This document shows, one piece after another, positions 52,589-61,263 of a stretch of DNA of 64,000 bases; the first letter of the stretch is position 1; the number at the start of each line of letters is the position of its first letter. The DNA lies in assembly GCF_006094275.1 (NCBI RefSeq), contig NZ_CP034412.1, positions 3,100,001-3,164,000 on the forward strand, read 5' to 3'. The notes beneath the pieces were generated by a model. It worked only from the letters and a program-made list of their open reading frames with translations, was not told where the DNA came from and did no database searches. Both the position numbers and the translations under genes were made by a program. Origin of the DNA: Glutamicibacter creatinolyticus (GTDB lineage: Bacteria; Actinomycetota; Actinomycetes; Actinomycetales; Micrococcaceae).

Positions 52589-54001
52589 ATGTCCAGCCCA
52601 GCACAGCTGCCGGCGATCCGCAGGGAAGCGGATTTCACGGCCGAAGAGAAGAAACTGGCCCGCAAGTCGGTGGCCGGGTCGGCGATCGGCAACGCGATCG
52701 AATGGTTCGACTACGGCATCTACGGATACCTGATCGTCTACATCTCCGAGCTGTTCTTCACCTTCGGCGAGGACGCCGGGGCGCTGCCGCGCATCCTGGC
52801 CTTCTCCACCTTCGCGATCTCCTTCATCGTGCGCCCGCTGGGCGGCACCGTGCTGGGGCCGCTGGGCGACCGGATCGGGCGGCGCAAGATCCTGATCTTC
52901 ACCATCGTGATGATCAGCGTGTCCACCGCCTGCATCGCCGCGCTGCCCACCTTTGACCAGGTCGGCTTCCTGGCCCCGCTGATGCTGGTGCTGCTGCGCA
53001 TGATCCAGGGCTTCTCCGCCGGCGGCGAGTACGCCGGGGCGGCGGTGTTCATGAGCGAACACGCCCCGGACGACAAGCGCGGCAAGTACGGTTCCTTCCT
53101 GGAGTTCGGCACCCTGGCCGGCTTCAGCGGCGCCGCGATCCTGTGCACCGTGCTGACTTTGATCGTGGGCACCGACGGGATGATGGCCGGCTGGTGGCGC
53201 CTGCCCTTCGCACTGACCCTGCTGCTGGGCGGCATCGCGCTGTGGATGCGCCGCCACCTGGAGGAACCGGAGACCTTCACCCAGGACACCGCCAAGCATG
53301 AGGAAGTCGAATCGGCGACCAAGGTGCTGGGAATGCTGCTCAAGCACTACCCGGCCCAGCTGTTCAAGCTCTTCGGGTTCATCGTGCTGGTGAACGTGGC
53401 TTTCTACCTGGTGCTCACCTACATGCCCAGCTACCTCACGGCCACGCTGGGCCACGGGGCCACCGAGTCCAACCTGACCCTGGTGTTCATCCAGCTGTTG
53501 ATGATCGCGCTGATCGTGCCGCTGGGGGCGCTCAGCGACCGGATCGGACGCAAGCCGCTGCTGATCACCGCCAGCGCCGGGTTCGTGCTGCTGCCGGTCC
53601 CGGCGGTGCAGCTGATGCAGACCGGGGGACTGGTGGGGCAGATCATCGGCATCGGCGTGCTGGGCCTGCTGCTGGTGGTGCTGCTGTCCACGATCTCCTC
53701 CACCCTGCCGGCCCTGTTCCCCACCGCGGTGCGCTACTCCGGTTTCGCGATCGGCTACAACCTTTCCACCGCCATCTTTGGCGGCACCGCCGCGGTGGCC
53801 AACGAGGCGCTGATCGAACTCACCGGCAGCTCCCTGGTCCCGGGCTGGTACCTGGTGGGGGCCGGCGTGATCGGCCTGGTCTCGGTGCTCACCTTCCGCG
53901 AGACGGCCGGGCGGTCGCTGCGCGGCAACGTGATCCCGGGCAGCGATGACAAGGAACGCATCGAACAGGGTGAAACCCTGGTCGGGGCCGGGCGCCGCTA
54001 G
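52589..54001 (+). CDS. MFS transporter, MHS (ProP/betaine-type) family
   Basis: 470 residues, 12 helices. AGSAIGNAIEWFDYGIYGYL at helix 1, GPLGDRIGRRKILIFTIVMI after helix 2, GFSAGGEYAGAAVFMSEHAP in helix 4 and GALSDRIGRKPLLITASAGF in the middle are typical for metabolite:H+ symporters such as ProP. It is related to the broken MFS pair at 0.3-2.7 kb. ATG 52589 follows AAGGAGA. Osmolyte uptake would fit the DoeA-like enzyme upstream. Confidence 0.88.
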   Translation: MSSPAQLPAIRREADFTAEEKKLARKSVAGSAIGNAIEWFDYGIYGYLIVYISELFFTFGEDAGALPRILAFSTFAISFIVRPLGGTVLGPLGDRIGRRKILIFTIVMISVSTACIAALPTFDQVGFLAPLMLVLLRMIQGFSAGGEYAGAAVFMSEHAPDDKRGKYGSFLEFGTLAGFSGAAILCTVLTLIVGTDGMMAGWWRLPFALTLLLGGIALWMRRHLEEPETFTQDTAKHEEVESATKVLGMLLKHYPAQLFKLFGFIVLVNVAFYLVLTYMPSYLTATLGHGATESNLTLVFIQLLMIALIVPLGALSDRIGRKPLLITASAGFVLLPVPAVQLMQTGGLVGQIIGIGVLGLLLVVLLSTISSTLPALFPTAVRYSGFAIGYNLSTAIFGGTAAVANEALIELTGSSLVPGWYLVGAGVIGLVSVLTFRETAGRSLRGNVIPGSDDKERIEQGETLVGAGRR

Positions 54002-54070
54002 GCGCCCGGGGCGCAGCCCACCGACAATACCCAGAACGAAGAACACGGCAACAAGAAGGAGTTGGATTTC

Positions 54071-54823
54071 GTGAGCGAAGCGCAGCGCGTGGCACTGGTG
54101 ACCGGGGCGACCTCCGGCATCGGGGTGGAAATCGCCCGGCGGCTGGTGGCCGACGGGATGCGGGTGGCGATCTCGGGACGCTCCGCGGAACGCGGGCAGA
54201 AGGTGGCCGCCGAACTGGGCGAGGCGGTCTTCTTCATCCAGGCCGAACTGACCGCACCGGGGGCGCCGCAGCGACTGATCGATGAGGTGGTCTCCCGGGC
54301 CGGGCGGCTGGACGTGCTGGTGAACAACGCCGCCATCGACCACATCAACCGGATGCTGGACACCCCGGAGAATGAGATCCGTGAGGCCTTCGAAATCAAC
54401 ACGTTCGCCGCGATCTTCTGCCTACAGGCCGCCGGCCGGGTGATGCGGGAGGCCGGGGGAGGGGCGATCATCAACATCACCTCCCGGCTGGCCAGCATCG
54501 GGGTGCCCACCATGGGGCTGTACAGCGCCAGCAAGGGGGCCATGCTCGCCCTGACCCGCGCCGCGGCCGTGGAACTGGCCGAACACAACATCCGGGTCAA
54601 CGCCGTCGCCCCGGGCATGACCCGCACCCAGATGTTTGAGGACTGGCTGGCCGGGCAGGAGGACGCGGCCGCCACCGAACGCGAGGTCTCCGCGGCGATC
54701 CCGCTGGGCCGGGTGGCCCTGCCCGAGGACGTGGCCGGGGCGGTGGCCTACTTCGCCAATGCGCAGAACACCTACGTCACCGGCGTCTCCCTGCCCGTGG
54801 ACGGCGGGTACCTGGCCAAGTAG
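54071..54823 (+). CDS. Short-chain dehydrogenase/reductase
   Basis: 250 residues from GTG 54071, nine bases after GGAG. VALVTGATSGIGVEIARRLV is the nucleotide motif, VLVNNAAIDH the NNAG-like block, NITSRLAS holds the catalytic Ser, and YSASKGAMLALTRAAAVELA the Tyr and Lys. VNAVAPGMTRT and YVTGVSLPVDGGYLAK finish. Last gene of the catabolic island; its reaction is unknown. A TTG start at 54062 is possible but lacks spacing. Confidence 0.87.
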   Translation: MSEAQRVALVTGATSGIGVEIARRLVADGMRVAISGRSAERGQKVAAELGEAVFFIQAELTAPGAPQRLIDEVVSRAGRLDVLVNNAAIDHINRMLDTPENEIREAFEINTFAAIFCLQAAGRVMREAGGGAIINITSRLASIGVPTMGLYSASKGAMLALTRAAAVELAEHNIRVNAVAPGMTRTQMFEDWLAGQEDAAATEREVSAAIPLGRVALPEDVAGAVAYFANAQNTYVTGVSLPVDGGYLAK

Positions 54824-54911
54824 CCTCCCGCCCCGGCGCCGCTGTTTTGGTACCCTCCCCAGTGGAAGGGGCGGCGGGCCGAGCGGCCTGCCGGACGGTG
54901 AGGGAAGAGGG

Positions 54912-55583
54912 ATGGTCATGGGTGCTCCACGTACGGTTGCTGCGCCAAAAACCGGGGGCTGGTCATTGCCTCCGGTGCTGCGGGAAGGCACGGCGTCGGA
55001 CCTGGCCGAGCGCGGACTGCAGGAGCGGGTGCGGTTCTGCGGCCTGGACCTGAGTGGACTGGACCTGTCGGGCAGCACGTTCGAGGAGTGCGAACTGCAG
55101 CGGCTGGGCATCTCCGAGGCCAACCTGCAGGCGGCCCACTGGCTGCGGACCGAGGCCGGGAACCTGCAGATCCCCGCCCTGAACGCCCACCGGATTGGGA
55201 TGCGGCAGGTGCGCCTGGACGCCTGCCGGTTCGGGGGCGCCGACCTGGCCGAGGCGCAGCTGGACAACGTGGTGATCAGCGGGTCAAAGTTCACCTGGCT
55301 CAGTCTGCAGCGGGCCCGGCTGCGCGACGTGCTGTTGCGGGACTGCGTGATCGAGGAGCTGGATTTGAGCCAGTGCAGGATCGAGCGCCTGGCCTTTGAG
55401 AACGTCAAGGTCGGCACCATGCACTGTGCCGGGGCAAAAATGCGCCACGTGGATCTGCGCGGAGCCCAGCTGCAGAGCCTGAGCGGGCTGGAGAGCCTGC
55501 GCGGCACGGTGGTGAACCCGGCCCAGCTGCAGTCGCTGGCCGAACTGTTCGCCGTGCACTTTGGGATCACCGTCCGGGACTAG
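54912..55583 (+). CDS. Pentapeptide repeat protein
   Basis: 223 residues. RVRFCGLDLSGLDLSGSTFE, ECELQRLGISEANLQAA, and later CRFGGADLAEAQLDNVVISG with CVIEELDLSQCRIERLAFEN show the A(D/N)LxX pattern of a right-handed beta helix, in an irregular form. C-terminus (LRGTVVNPAQLQSLAELFAV) resembles McbG/Qnr-like ends. Such proteins may mimic DNA and protect gyrase, but no evidence ties this one to quinolones. Starts at 54912 and 54918 are both possible. Confidence 0.85.
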   Translation: MVMGAPRTVAAPKTGGWSLPPVLREGTASDLAERGLQERVRFCGLDLSGLDLSGSTFEECELQRLGISEANLQAAHWLRTEAGNLQIPALNAHRIGMRQVRLDACRFGGADLAEAQLDNVVISGSKFTWLSLQRARLRDVLLRDCVIEELDLSQCRIERLAFENVKVGTMHCAGAKMRHVDLRGAQLQSLSGLESLRGTVVNPAQLQSLAELFAVHFGITVRD

Positions 55584-55626
55584 GCGCTCCCCCCGCAGCC
55601 GGCGCACGAACCTGCGGGCACTGAAA

Positions 55627-55709
55627 AGGTCCCGCCATCCGGTTGGACGGCGGGACCTGATCAGATCATCACTCGCACCCTCAATGAGGTTGTCTACAAC
55701 AATAATCCG
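55627..55709 (+). repeat. Hairpin-plus-block intergenic element, copy A
   Basis: AGGTCCCGCC and GGCGGGACCT form a 10-bp stem (55627-55658) with an inner TCC/GGA; then ATCATCACTCGCACCCTCAA, TGAGGTTGT and ACAACAATAATC. The block recurs in copies B and C. Position between convergent genes suggests bidirectional termination. The conserved block ATCATCACTCGCACC is unexplained. Confidence 0.7.
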
Positions 55710-55777
55710 CCTTTCTGTGGCGGGGCTGGGTGGGAACCGGGGGTTTGCCATTGCCGGACCGTGCCGGTTAAACCGAA

Positions 55778-55860
55778 TGGTCCCGCCGTCCAGATGGACA
55801 GCGGGACCAATTCAGATCATCACTCGCACCCTCAATGAGGTTGTTGACAACACTAATCGG
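55778..55860 (+). repeat. Hairpin-plus-block intergenic element, copy B
   Basis: TGGTCCCGC with GCGGGACCA (55778-55809), inner GTCC/GGAC, then ATCATCACTCGCACCCTCAA, TGAGGTTGTTGACAACACTA. Similarity with copy A continues about 40 bases beyond the block (TTTCTGTG, GGGCTGGG, GGGAACC). Confidence 0.7.
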
Positions 55861-55919
55861 GGTTTCTGTGCCCGGGCTGGGCGGGAACCCGGTGTTTACC
55901 GGTGACCCCGCCCTGTCAG

Positions 55920-57515
55920 TTAGTCAGTGATGCGCATGGTGCGCGCCGAGCTGATGCCGTTGATGACCCGCGCCGAGAAGCCCTGGGCGGTGGTCAGCTG
56001 TGCGGACACGTCACCCAGCGGCACCACGTGGGCGTCCTGGAAGAGCCCCTCCTGCAGGTCCTGGTAGATCGCGCAGCGCTTGTCCTCATCGGTTTCGGCC
56101 ATCGCCTGGCCGACCTGGGCCAGGAACTTCTCATGCTTCGCCCCGGTGATGTTCCGTCCACCGTCCTCGGTGGTCGGCCCGGTGAAGCGGGAGAGCCCGG
56201 CGTAGAGGGTGGAGGAGATGTTCACCAGGTTCACCACGGTCATGTCCCAGGAGTCCGGCTTGGTGCTCAGCTCGGTGAACAGCGAGGCGGTGTCCACGCT
56301 GCGCAGCTTCACGTCGGCGCCGGCCTCATTCAGGGCCTGGGCGATGTAGGTGTTGCCCGCGCCCTTGCCCACCGCCGGGGTGCCGACCAGGGTGGCGGCC
56401 TGTCCCTTGATGTCCGCCAGGTCCGCGTCCTTCGGGCTGAGCAGCGCGGCGTCGGTGTTGGCGCACTGCACGGACTCGGAGACGAAGCTGGTGGCCGGGG
56501 CGCCCAGCCCGTTCGTGGCCGCCTGCACGAACGCCTTCTGGTCCACGGCCTTGGCGACCGCGCGCCGGGCCTCGGGATCCGCGAACGGCTTGCCCTTGCG
56601 TTCGTTGAACACCATGAACAGGTTCGCGGTGGAGAAGCGTTCGGTGCCGAACTTCTCATCGTCCTTGAAGCGTTCCATCGGTTCACCCAGCACGGTGGCG
56701 ATGTCGATCTGGTTGGTCAGCAGGCCGTTGGCGATGCTGTTGTAGTCCGAGCTGACGCTGTACTTGATGGTCTTGGCCACCCGGCCCTCGAAGGGCTGGG
56801 CGTATTCGGGCCAGGTGTAGCCCTCGTCGCGCAGCGCGAACTCCACGTTCACCCCCGGCTGGTAGTCGGCCAGGGTGTAGGGGCCGGAGAACGCGCCCTC
56901 GACCTTGCCGGCCGTGGTGCCCTCCGGGTCCTTCAGCCCGGCCGGACAGATGATCCCGGATTCGGGCATGCTCAGGCCCTGGCCCATGTCCGCCCATGCG
57001 GTGTCCAGCTCAATGGTGACCTTGCCGGCGGCGTCGTCCGCGCTGATTTTCGGTTCGGAGGGGCCGAAGACCAGATCCTTGTTGTTGGACTTCTGGGCGA
57101 ACGCGTCCAGCGACGCCTTGACTACGCTGGCGGTGATCTGGGTGCCGTCCGCGCAGGTGGCGCCCTCGCGCAGCGTGAACTCGCCCCGGGTGGGGCTCAG
57201 CTCCCATTCGCTGGCCAGGTCCCCGGCAAAGGTGTGGTTGTCATCCTGCACCAGCAGGGTGGCGTAGAGCAGGGAGTTGGCCATGGTGGCCGGCACCCCG
57301 GAGGAGGTCAGCGGGTTGAAGCTGTTCGGGTTGGCGATCATGGTGGAGCGGATGGTGTCGGTCTTGCCCTCGGCCCCGCCGTCGGCGCTGTTCCCGGTGG
57401 TGCACCCGGTGACCGCCAGCGCCAGGCCGGTGGCCCCGGCCAGCAGGGCGGCGCCGCGGCGGCGCAGGCGGGACGGGGTCCCACCGGATGAGGTGGATGC
57501 GGTCGGTGTTGGCAT
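55920..57515 (-). CDS. Peptide/nickel-type ABC transporter solute-binding lipoprotein
   Basis: 531 residues. The start has Arg residues (LRRRGAALLAGATGLALAVT) then GCTTG, a lipobox ending in the Cys at about residue 38; it is therefore a lipoprotein of the Dpp/Opp family SBP_bac_5 (SMIANPNSFNPLTSSGVP, DDNHTFAGDLASEWELSPT, YTLADYQPGVNVEFALRDEG, VFNERKGKPFADPEARRAVA). ATG 57515 has CAGGAGCC. The distal gene of the operon, after the hydrolase. Confidence 0.9.
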   Translation of the reverse strand: MPTPTASTSSGGTPSRLRRRGAALLAGATGLALAVTGCTTGNSADGGAEGKTDTIRSTMIANPNSFNPLTSSGVPATMANSLLYATLLVQDDNHTFAGDLASEWELSPTRGEFTLREGATCADGTQITASVVKASLDAFAQKSNNKDLVFGPSEPKISADDAAGKVTIELDTAWADMGQGLSMPESGIICPAGLKDPEGTTAGKVEGAFSGPYTLADYQPGVNVEFALRDEGYTWPEYAQPFEGRVAKTIKYSVSSDYNSIANGLLTNQIDIATVLGEPMERFKDDEKFGTERFSTANLFMVFNERKGKPFADPEARRAVAKAVDQKAFVQAATNGLGAPATSFVSESVQCANTDAALLSPKDADLADIKGQAATLVGTPAVGKGAGNTYIAQALNEAGADVKLRSVDTASLFTELSTKPDSWDMTVVNLVNISSTLYAGLSRFTGPTTEDGGRNITGAKHEKFLAQVGQAMAETDEDKRCAIYQDLQEGLFQDAHVVPLGDVSAQLTTAQGFSARVINGISSARTMRITD

Positions 57516-57569
57516 GATGGCTCCTGAAGGTTGTGATGGTTGGGGTTTTGCGGGGGTCTGTGGGGGCGG

Positions 57570-58745
57570 CTAGCCGGCGGGCGTGGCGGTAAGCTGCCGG
57601 CCGATGTGGGCGAACACCTGCTCGAAGTCGGGCACCGGCACATCCGCCCGCACCGGCTGGGCGCCAAAGTGGACGATGACCAGTTCGCGGCGCGGGTCCA
57701 CGTAGAGCCGCTGGCCGGAACGGCCGCGCGCCACGAAGCTGCCCGGCTCGCCCAGCGGCAGCCACCAGAAGTCGTGATAGGCCAGCACCGGGCCGTTGGC
57801 GCGCGTGTCCCCGGTGCCCAGCACGTCCGCGGCCGGCCCGTCGGGGATGCGGGTGATGTCCGCGACCAGCGCCTCATCGAGCACCTGGACGCCCTGCCGG
57901 CTGCCGCCGCAGCGCAGCAGTTCGCCCAGCAGCGCCAGGTCCCGGGCGGTGGCGGAGAACCGGCCGCTGGCCAGCTCCCGCCCCGTGGAGTCCAGCCCGA
58001 AGTGGGCGTCCTCCCCGGCGCCCAGATGCACCCACAGCAGCTCGGAGACCAGCTGCGCCAGGCTTTGCCCGGTGACCCGGCGGATCGCCTCGCCCAGCGC
58101 TTCGGTGTTGCCGTTTTCGTAGCGGAAGATCTGCCCGGGCGGCTGCTGGGCACCCGCGGTGGCCAGGCGCTCGAGCAGCGTGCGCGGCCCGGTGTAGTCC
58201 GCGGCCCGCTCGAACATGCCCACCGCCTCAAAGAACCTGCGGGCCTCCTGCTCCTTGTTGAAGGCCCGCCCGCCATAGCTCACGGCGGTGCCCATGTGCA
58301 GCAGCTGATCCAGGTTCGCCTCGCCAAAGGCGGTGCCGGCCAGTTCCGGCACGTAGTGCCCCAGCCGCTGCTCGCGCTGCAGCAGCCCGTCGCGCAGCAG
58401 CACCCCGGCCACCAGGGAGACCACGGACTTGGAGATCGAGGCGCTCAGGTGGGTGTCGTGTGCCGCCATCGAGTGCAGGTACTGTTCGTGCACGAGCGCC
58501 CCGCGGTGCAGCACCAGCAGGGCGTTGCTCTCGGCCCGGGACAGGAAGTGCTCCAGCGGCTGCAGCACGCCGGGCCGGGGGCCGGGCACCTGCATGCCCG
58601 CCAGGGCCCCCGCGGTGTGCGGCGGCAGCGCCGGCGGCGTGGTGCCGCGCCAGATGCGGCGGGTGGGCATGGTCTGCCGGTCGTTGATGAAGTGCTGGCG
58701 CAGGACCTGCGGGTCCGCCAGACGCTGCAGGGTTTGGGTGTTCAT
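57570..58745 (-). CDS. Serine hydrolase of the beta-lactamase class C / NylB type
   Basis: 391 residues. Nucleophile motif is LSASISKSVVSLVAGVLLRD (SISK = SxxK) and a YxN-like RYENGNTEALGEAI follows; the third motif is near DFWWLPLGEPGSFVARGRSG. No signal peptide, so it acts in the cytoplasm, as 6-aminohexanoate-dimer hydrolases and D-amino-acid peptide esterases do. Set between a solute-binding protein and ATPase genes of a peptide importer, it probably hydrolyses the imported compound. ATG 58745 follows GGAGGAAAA. Confidence 0.85.
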   Translation of the reverse strand: MNTQTLQRLADPQVLRQHFINDRQTMPTRRIWRGTTPPALPPHTAGALAGMQVPGPRPGVLQPLEHFLSRAESNALLVLHRGALVHEQYLHSMAAHDTHLSASISKSVVSLVAGVLLRDGLLQREQRLGHYVPELAGTAFGEANLDQLLHMGTAVSYGGRAFNKEQEARRFFEAVGMFERAADYTGPRTLLERLATAGAQQPPGQIFRYENGNTEALGEAIRRVTGQSLAQLVSELLWVHLGAGEDAHFGLDSTGRELASGRFSATARDLALLGELLRCGGSRQGVQVLDEALVADITRIPDGPAADVLGTGDTRANGPVLAYHDFWWLPLGEPGSFVARGRSGQRLYVDPRRELVIVHFGAQPVRADVPVPDFEQVFAHIGRQLTATPAG

Positions 58746-58765
58746 GGTTTTCCTCCGGTGCGGGC

Positions 58766-59554
58766 CTAGGCCAGGGTGAAGCCCGGTGCCCCGGGCACCG
58801 AGTCCAGCAGGGTGCGGGTGTAGTTTTCGCGCGGGTTGCCAAAGACCTCATCGATCGGCCCGGATTCCACCACCCGCCCGTGCAGCATCACCACCACCTC
58901 GTCGCAGACCTGCTGGGCCACGGCCAGGTTGTGGGTGATGAACAGCATCGACTGCTCCCGGTGCTGGGCACGCAGCCGGGCCAGCAGCCCGATCACCTCG
59001 GCCTGCACGGACACGTCCAGCGCGGAGGTGATCTCATCGGCCACGATCAGCTGCGGCTGCACCGCCAGCGCCCGGGCGATCGCCACCCGCTGGCGCTGCC
59101 CGCCGGAGAGCTCATGCGGGTAGCGCCGGGCAATCTGCTCCTCCAGCTGCATGGTGTCCAGGGCCTGGCTGATCGCCTGGCGGTGGGCGGCCGGGTTGGC
59201 GCGCACCGGGTCGATCGCCTCGGCCAGGGTCTGGCCGATGGTGCGCCGCGGGTTCAGGGAGGCGTACGGGTCCTGCGGGATGTACTGCACCTGGCGGAAC
59301 AGCCGGCGCTGCTGGGAGCGGGTGGGCCGGGAAATGTCCTGCCCGGCCACCTGCAGCCGGCCCGAACTGATCCGGTGCATGCCCACGATCGCCTTGGCCA
59401 GGGTGGACTTGCCGGACCCGGATTCACCCACCAGGGCCACGGTGCGTCCCTTCGGGACGTCGATGCTCACCTCGTGCAGCACCTGTACGGCGCCGAAGCC
59501 CAGGCTGAGGTCCTTGGTGGCCACGATCGGGGCCGGGATGGCGGGGGCGCTCAT
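58766..59554 (-). CDS. dppF: Oligopeptide ABC transporter ATPase (OppF/DppF type)
   Basis: 262 residues. Walker A (LVGESGSGKSTLAKAIVGMH), Q-loop (VQYIPQDPYASLNPRRT), signature ([20 protein letters not shown]), Walker B ([20 protein letters not shown]), H-loop (LFITHNLAVAQQVCDEVVVM). Shorter than the usual 320 residues, so it lacks the C-terminal oligopeptide extension. Its ATG overlaps the permease-ATPase gene's stop by four bases. Confidence 0.92.
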   Translation of the reverse strand: MSAPAIPAPIVATKDLSLGFGAVQVLHEVSIDVPKGRTVALVGESGSGKSTLAKAIVGMHRISSGRLQVAGQDISRPTRSQQRRLFRQVQYIPQDPYASLNPRRTIGQTLAEAIDPVRANPAAHRQAISQALDTMQLEEQIARRYPHELSGGQRQRVAIARALAVQPQLIVADEITSALDVSVQAEVIGLLARLRAQHREQSMLFITHNLAVAQQVCDEVVVMLHGRVVESGPIDEVFGNPRENYTRTLLDSVPGAPGFTLA

Positions 59555-61263
59555 GTGCGGATTCCTTCCTCTTCATTCAGCACCAGGCCGCTGCCGGTGC
59601 GCAGCACCGGGACCGCGTCCAGCAGCTGGCGGGTGTACGGGTGGCTGACCTGGCGGCTGGAGATCTGCTGCGGGCTCAGCTCCTCCACGATGCTGCCCTT
59701 GCGCATCACCAGCACCCGGTCGCACAGCTCCTGCACCACCCCGATGTCGTGGGAGATGAACAGGATCGCGGTGCCGTACTCCTCACGCAGCCGGCGGAAC
59801 TGGCGCAGCACCTCGATCTGCACGGTCACATCCAGCGCGGTGGTCGGCTCATCGGCGATCAGCAGCGCCGGGCCGGTGGCCAGGGTGGAGGCGATCATCG
59901 CCCGCTGGCGCATGCCCCCGGAGAGCTCGTGCGGGTACTGGCGCAGCCGGGCGGCCGGGCGGGTGATCCCCACCTTGCCCAGCGCCTGGATGATCGCCTC
60001 ACGTGCCTGGGCACGCGAGGCCCCCTGGTGGGTGCGCAGCACCTCGGTCAGCTGCGGGCCCATGGTGCGCGAGGGGGTGAACGTGGAGCCCGGGTCCTGG
60101 TAGACGATCCCGATCTGCTGGGCCAGCCGGGCCGCCGGCGGGCTGCCGAGCATGTCCAGGTGCGCCACCGTCAGCGCCCGGGCCTGCACGGATAGGTCAT
60201 CGGCCGCCAGCCCGGCGATCGACATCGCGGTCAGCGACTTGCCCGAACCGGACTCGCCCACGATCCCCAGGATCTCCCCGGGCTGGATGTGCAGGTCGAT
60301 GCCGTGCACCAGCTCGGTCGGCTGGCCCTGGCTGAGGTAGTTCACCCGCAGATCCTCCACCCGCACCAGCGCGGTATCGGTCTGCGCGTTGGCCGGGGCG
60401 CTCTTGGCCCCGCGGCGGCTGCGCCGCCAGGCGCGTCCGGTGCGCGGGTTGGCGTGCGCGGCCAGCGCATCGCCGATCAGCATCGCGCCGACCGCCGCCA
60501 GGATGATCATCACCGCCGGGCCCAGCGCCTCAATCGGCTGGGTGTACAACGCATCGAGGCTGTCGTTGAGCAGCGAACCCAGGTCGTACTGCGGGGGCTG
60601 CACGCCCAGGCCCACGAAGGACAGCGCCGAGATCTCCATCAGGGTGGAGGAGAACAGCGTGGTGGACAGGATCAGCAGCGGTTCGGCCATCCCCGGGATC
60701 ATGTGCCGGGTGGCCAGGCGCAGCGGGCCGACCCCCAGGAACTTTGCGGTGGTGAAGTATTCGCTGTTGGTCACCTGCTGGGCCAGGTTTGCCGTCACCC
60801 GGGCGAACCCGGGCATCCCGGCCACCCCCAGGGCAATCACCGCGGTGCCCGCGCCGGGCAGCAGGATCGCCGCGATCACCAGTGCGGTGATCAGCGTCGG
60901 GTAGGCCACCGCGGTCTCCAGCAGGCGCAGGCACCACTGGCGCACCTTGGTCGGGGCCAGCCAGATCGCCACCCCGGCCACCAGCCCGCCGGCCACCGAG
61001 AGCAGCGTGGCCAGCACCGTCATGACCAGGGTCAGCCGGGTCGCCACCAGCACCCGGGCCAGGTTGTCCTGCCCGAAGTCATTGGTGCCCAGCAGGTGCT
61101 CGGAGCTGGGGGCCAAAGCCCGGTTTTCGCTCAGCTCATTGGCCGCATCGGTCAAGAACAGCGGGGCGATGATCGCGGTGAGCACCAGCAGCGCCATCAG
61201 CACCACGCCGATGACCATCCCCGGGCGCCAGATGCTGCGGGTGGAATGTTGGGTCTTGGACAT
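59551..61263 (-). CDS. dppCD: Fusion of ABC permease (DppC) and ATPase (DppD)
   Basis: 570 residues. The first about 275 are a permease with six helices and the EAA loop (TAKFLGVGPLRLATRHMIPG); a short linker of Arg and Ala (TGRAWRRSRRGAKSAPANAQ) leads to an ATPase with Walker A (GIVGESGSGKSLTAMSIAGL), signature ([20 protein letters not shown]), Walker B ([20 protein letters not shown]) and H-loop (LFISHDIGVVQELCDRVLVM). Such fusions are common in actinobacteria. It pairs with DppB and DppF. Confidence 0.92.
   Translation of the reverse strand: MSKTQHSTRSIWRPGMVIGVVLMALLVLTAIIAPLFLTDAANELSENRALAPSSEHLLGTNDFGQDNLARVLVATRLTLVMTVLATLLSVAGGLVAGVAIWLAPTKVRQWCLRLLETAVAYPTLITALVIAAILLPGAGTAVIALGVAGMPGFARVTANLAQQVTNSEYFTTAKFLGVGPLRLATRHMIPGMAEPLLILSTTLFSSTLMEISALSFVGLGVQPPQYDLGSLLNDSLDALYTQPIEALGPAVMIILAAVGAMLIGDALAAHANPRTGRAWRRSRRGAKSAPANAQTDTALVRVEDLRVNYLSQGQPTELVHGIDLHIQPGEILGIVGESGSGKSLTAMSIAGLAADDLSVQARALTVAHLDMLGSPPAARLAQQIGIVYQDPGSTFTPSRTMGPQLTEVLRTHQGASRAQAREAIIQALGKVGITRPAARLRQYPHELSGGMRQRAMIASTLATGPALLIADEPTTALDVTVQIEVLRQFRRLREEYGTAILFISHDIGVVQELCDRVLVMRKGSIVEELSPQQISSRQVSHPYTRQLLDAVPVLRTGSGLVLNEEEGIRT

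Noticed and set aside
55584-55919. CRISPR array
   Set aside because: Only two copies about 151 bases apart, with long related flanks; repeats are not 25-40 bases with equal spacers.
52541-57491. Antisense ORFs of about 600 and 529 residues
   Set aside because: Shadows of the MFS transporter and of the solute-binding lipoprotein; no recognisable domains.
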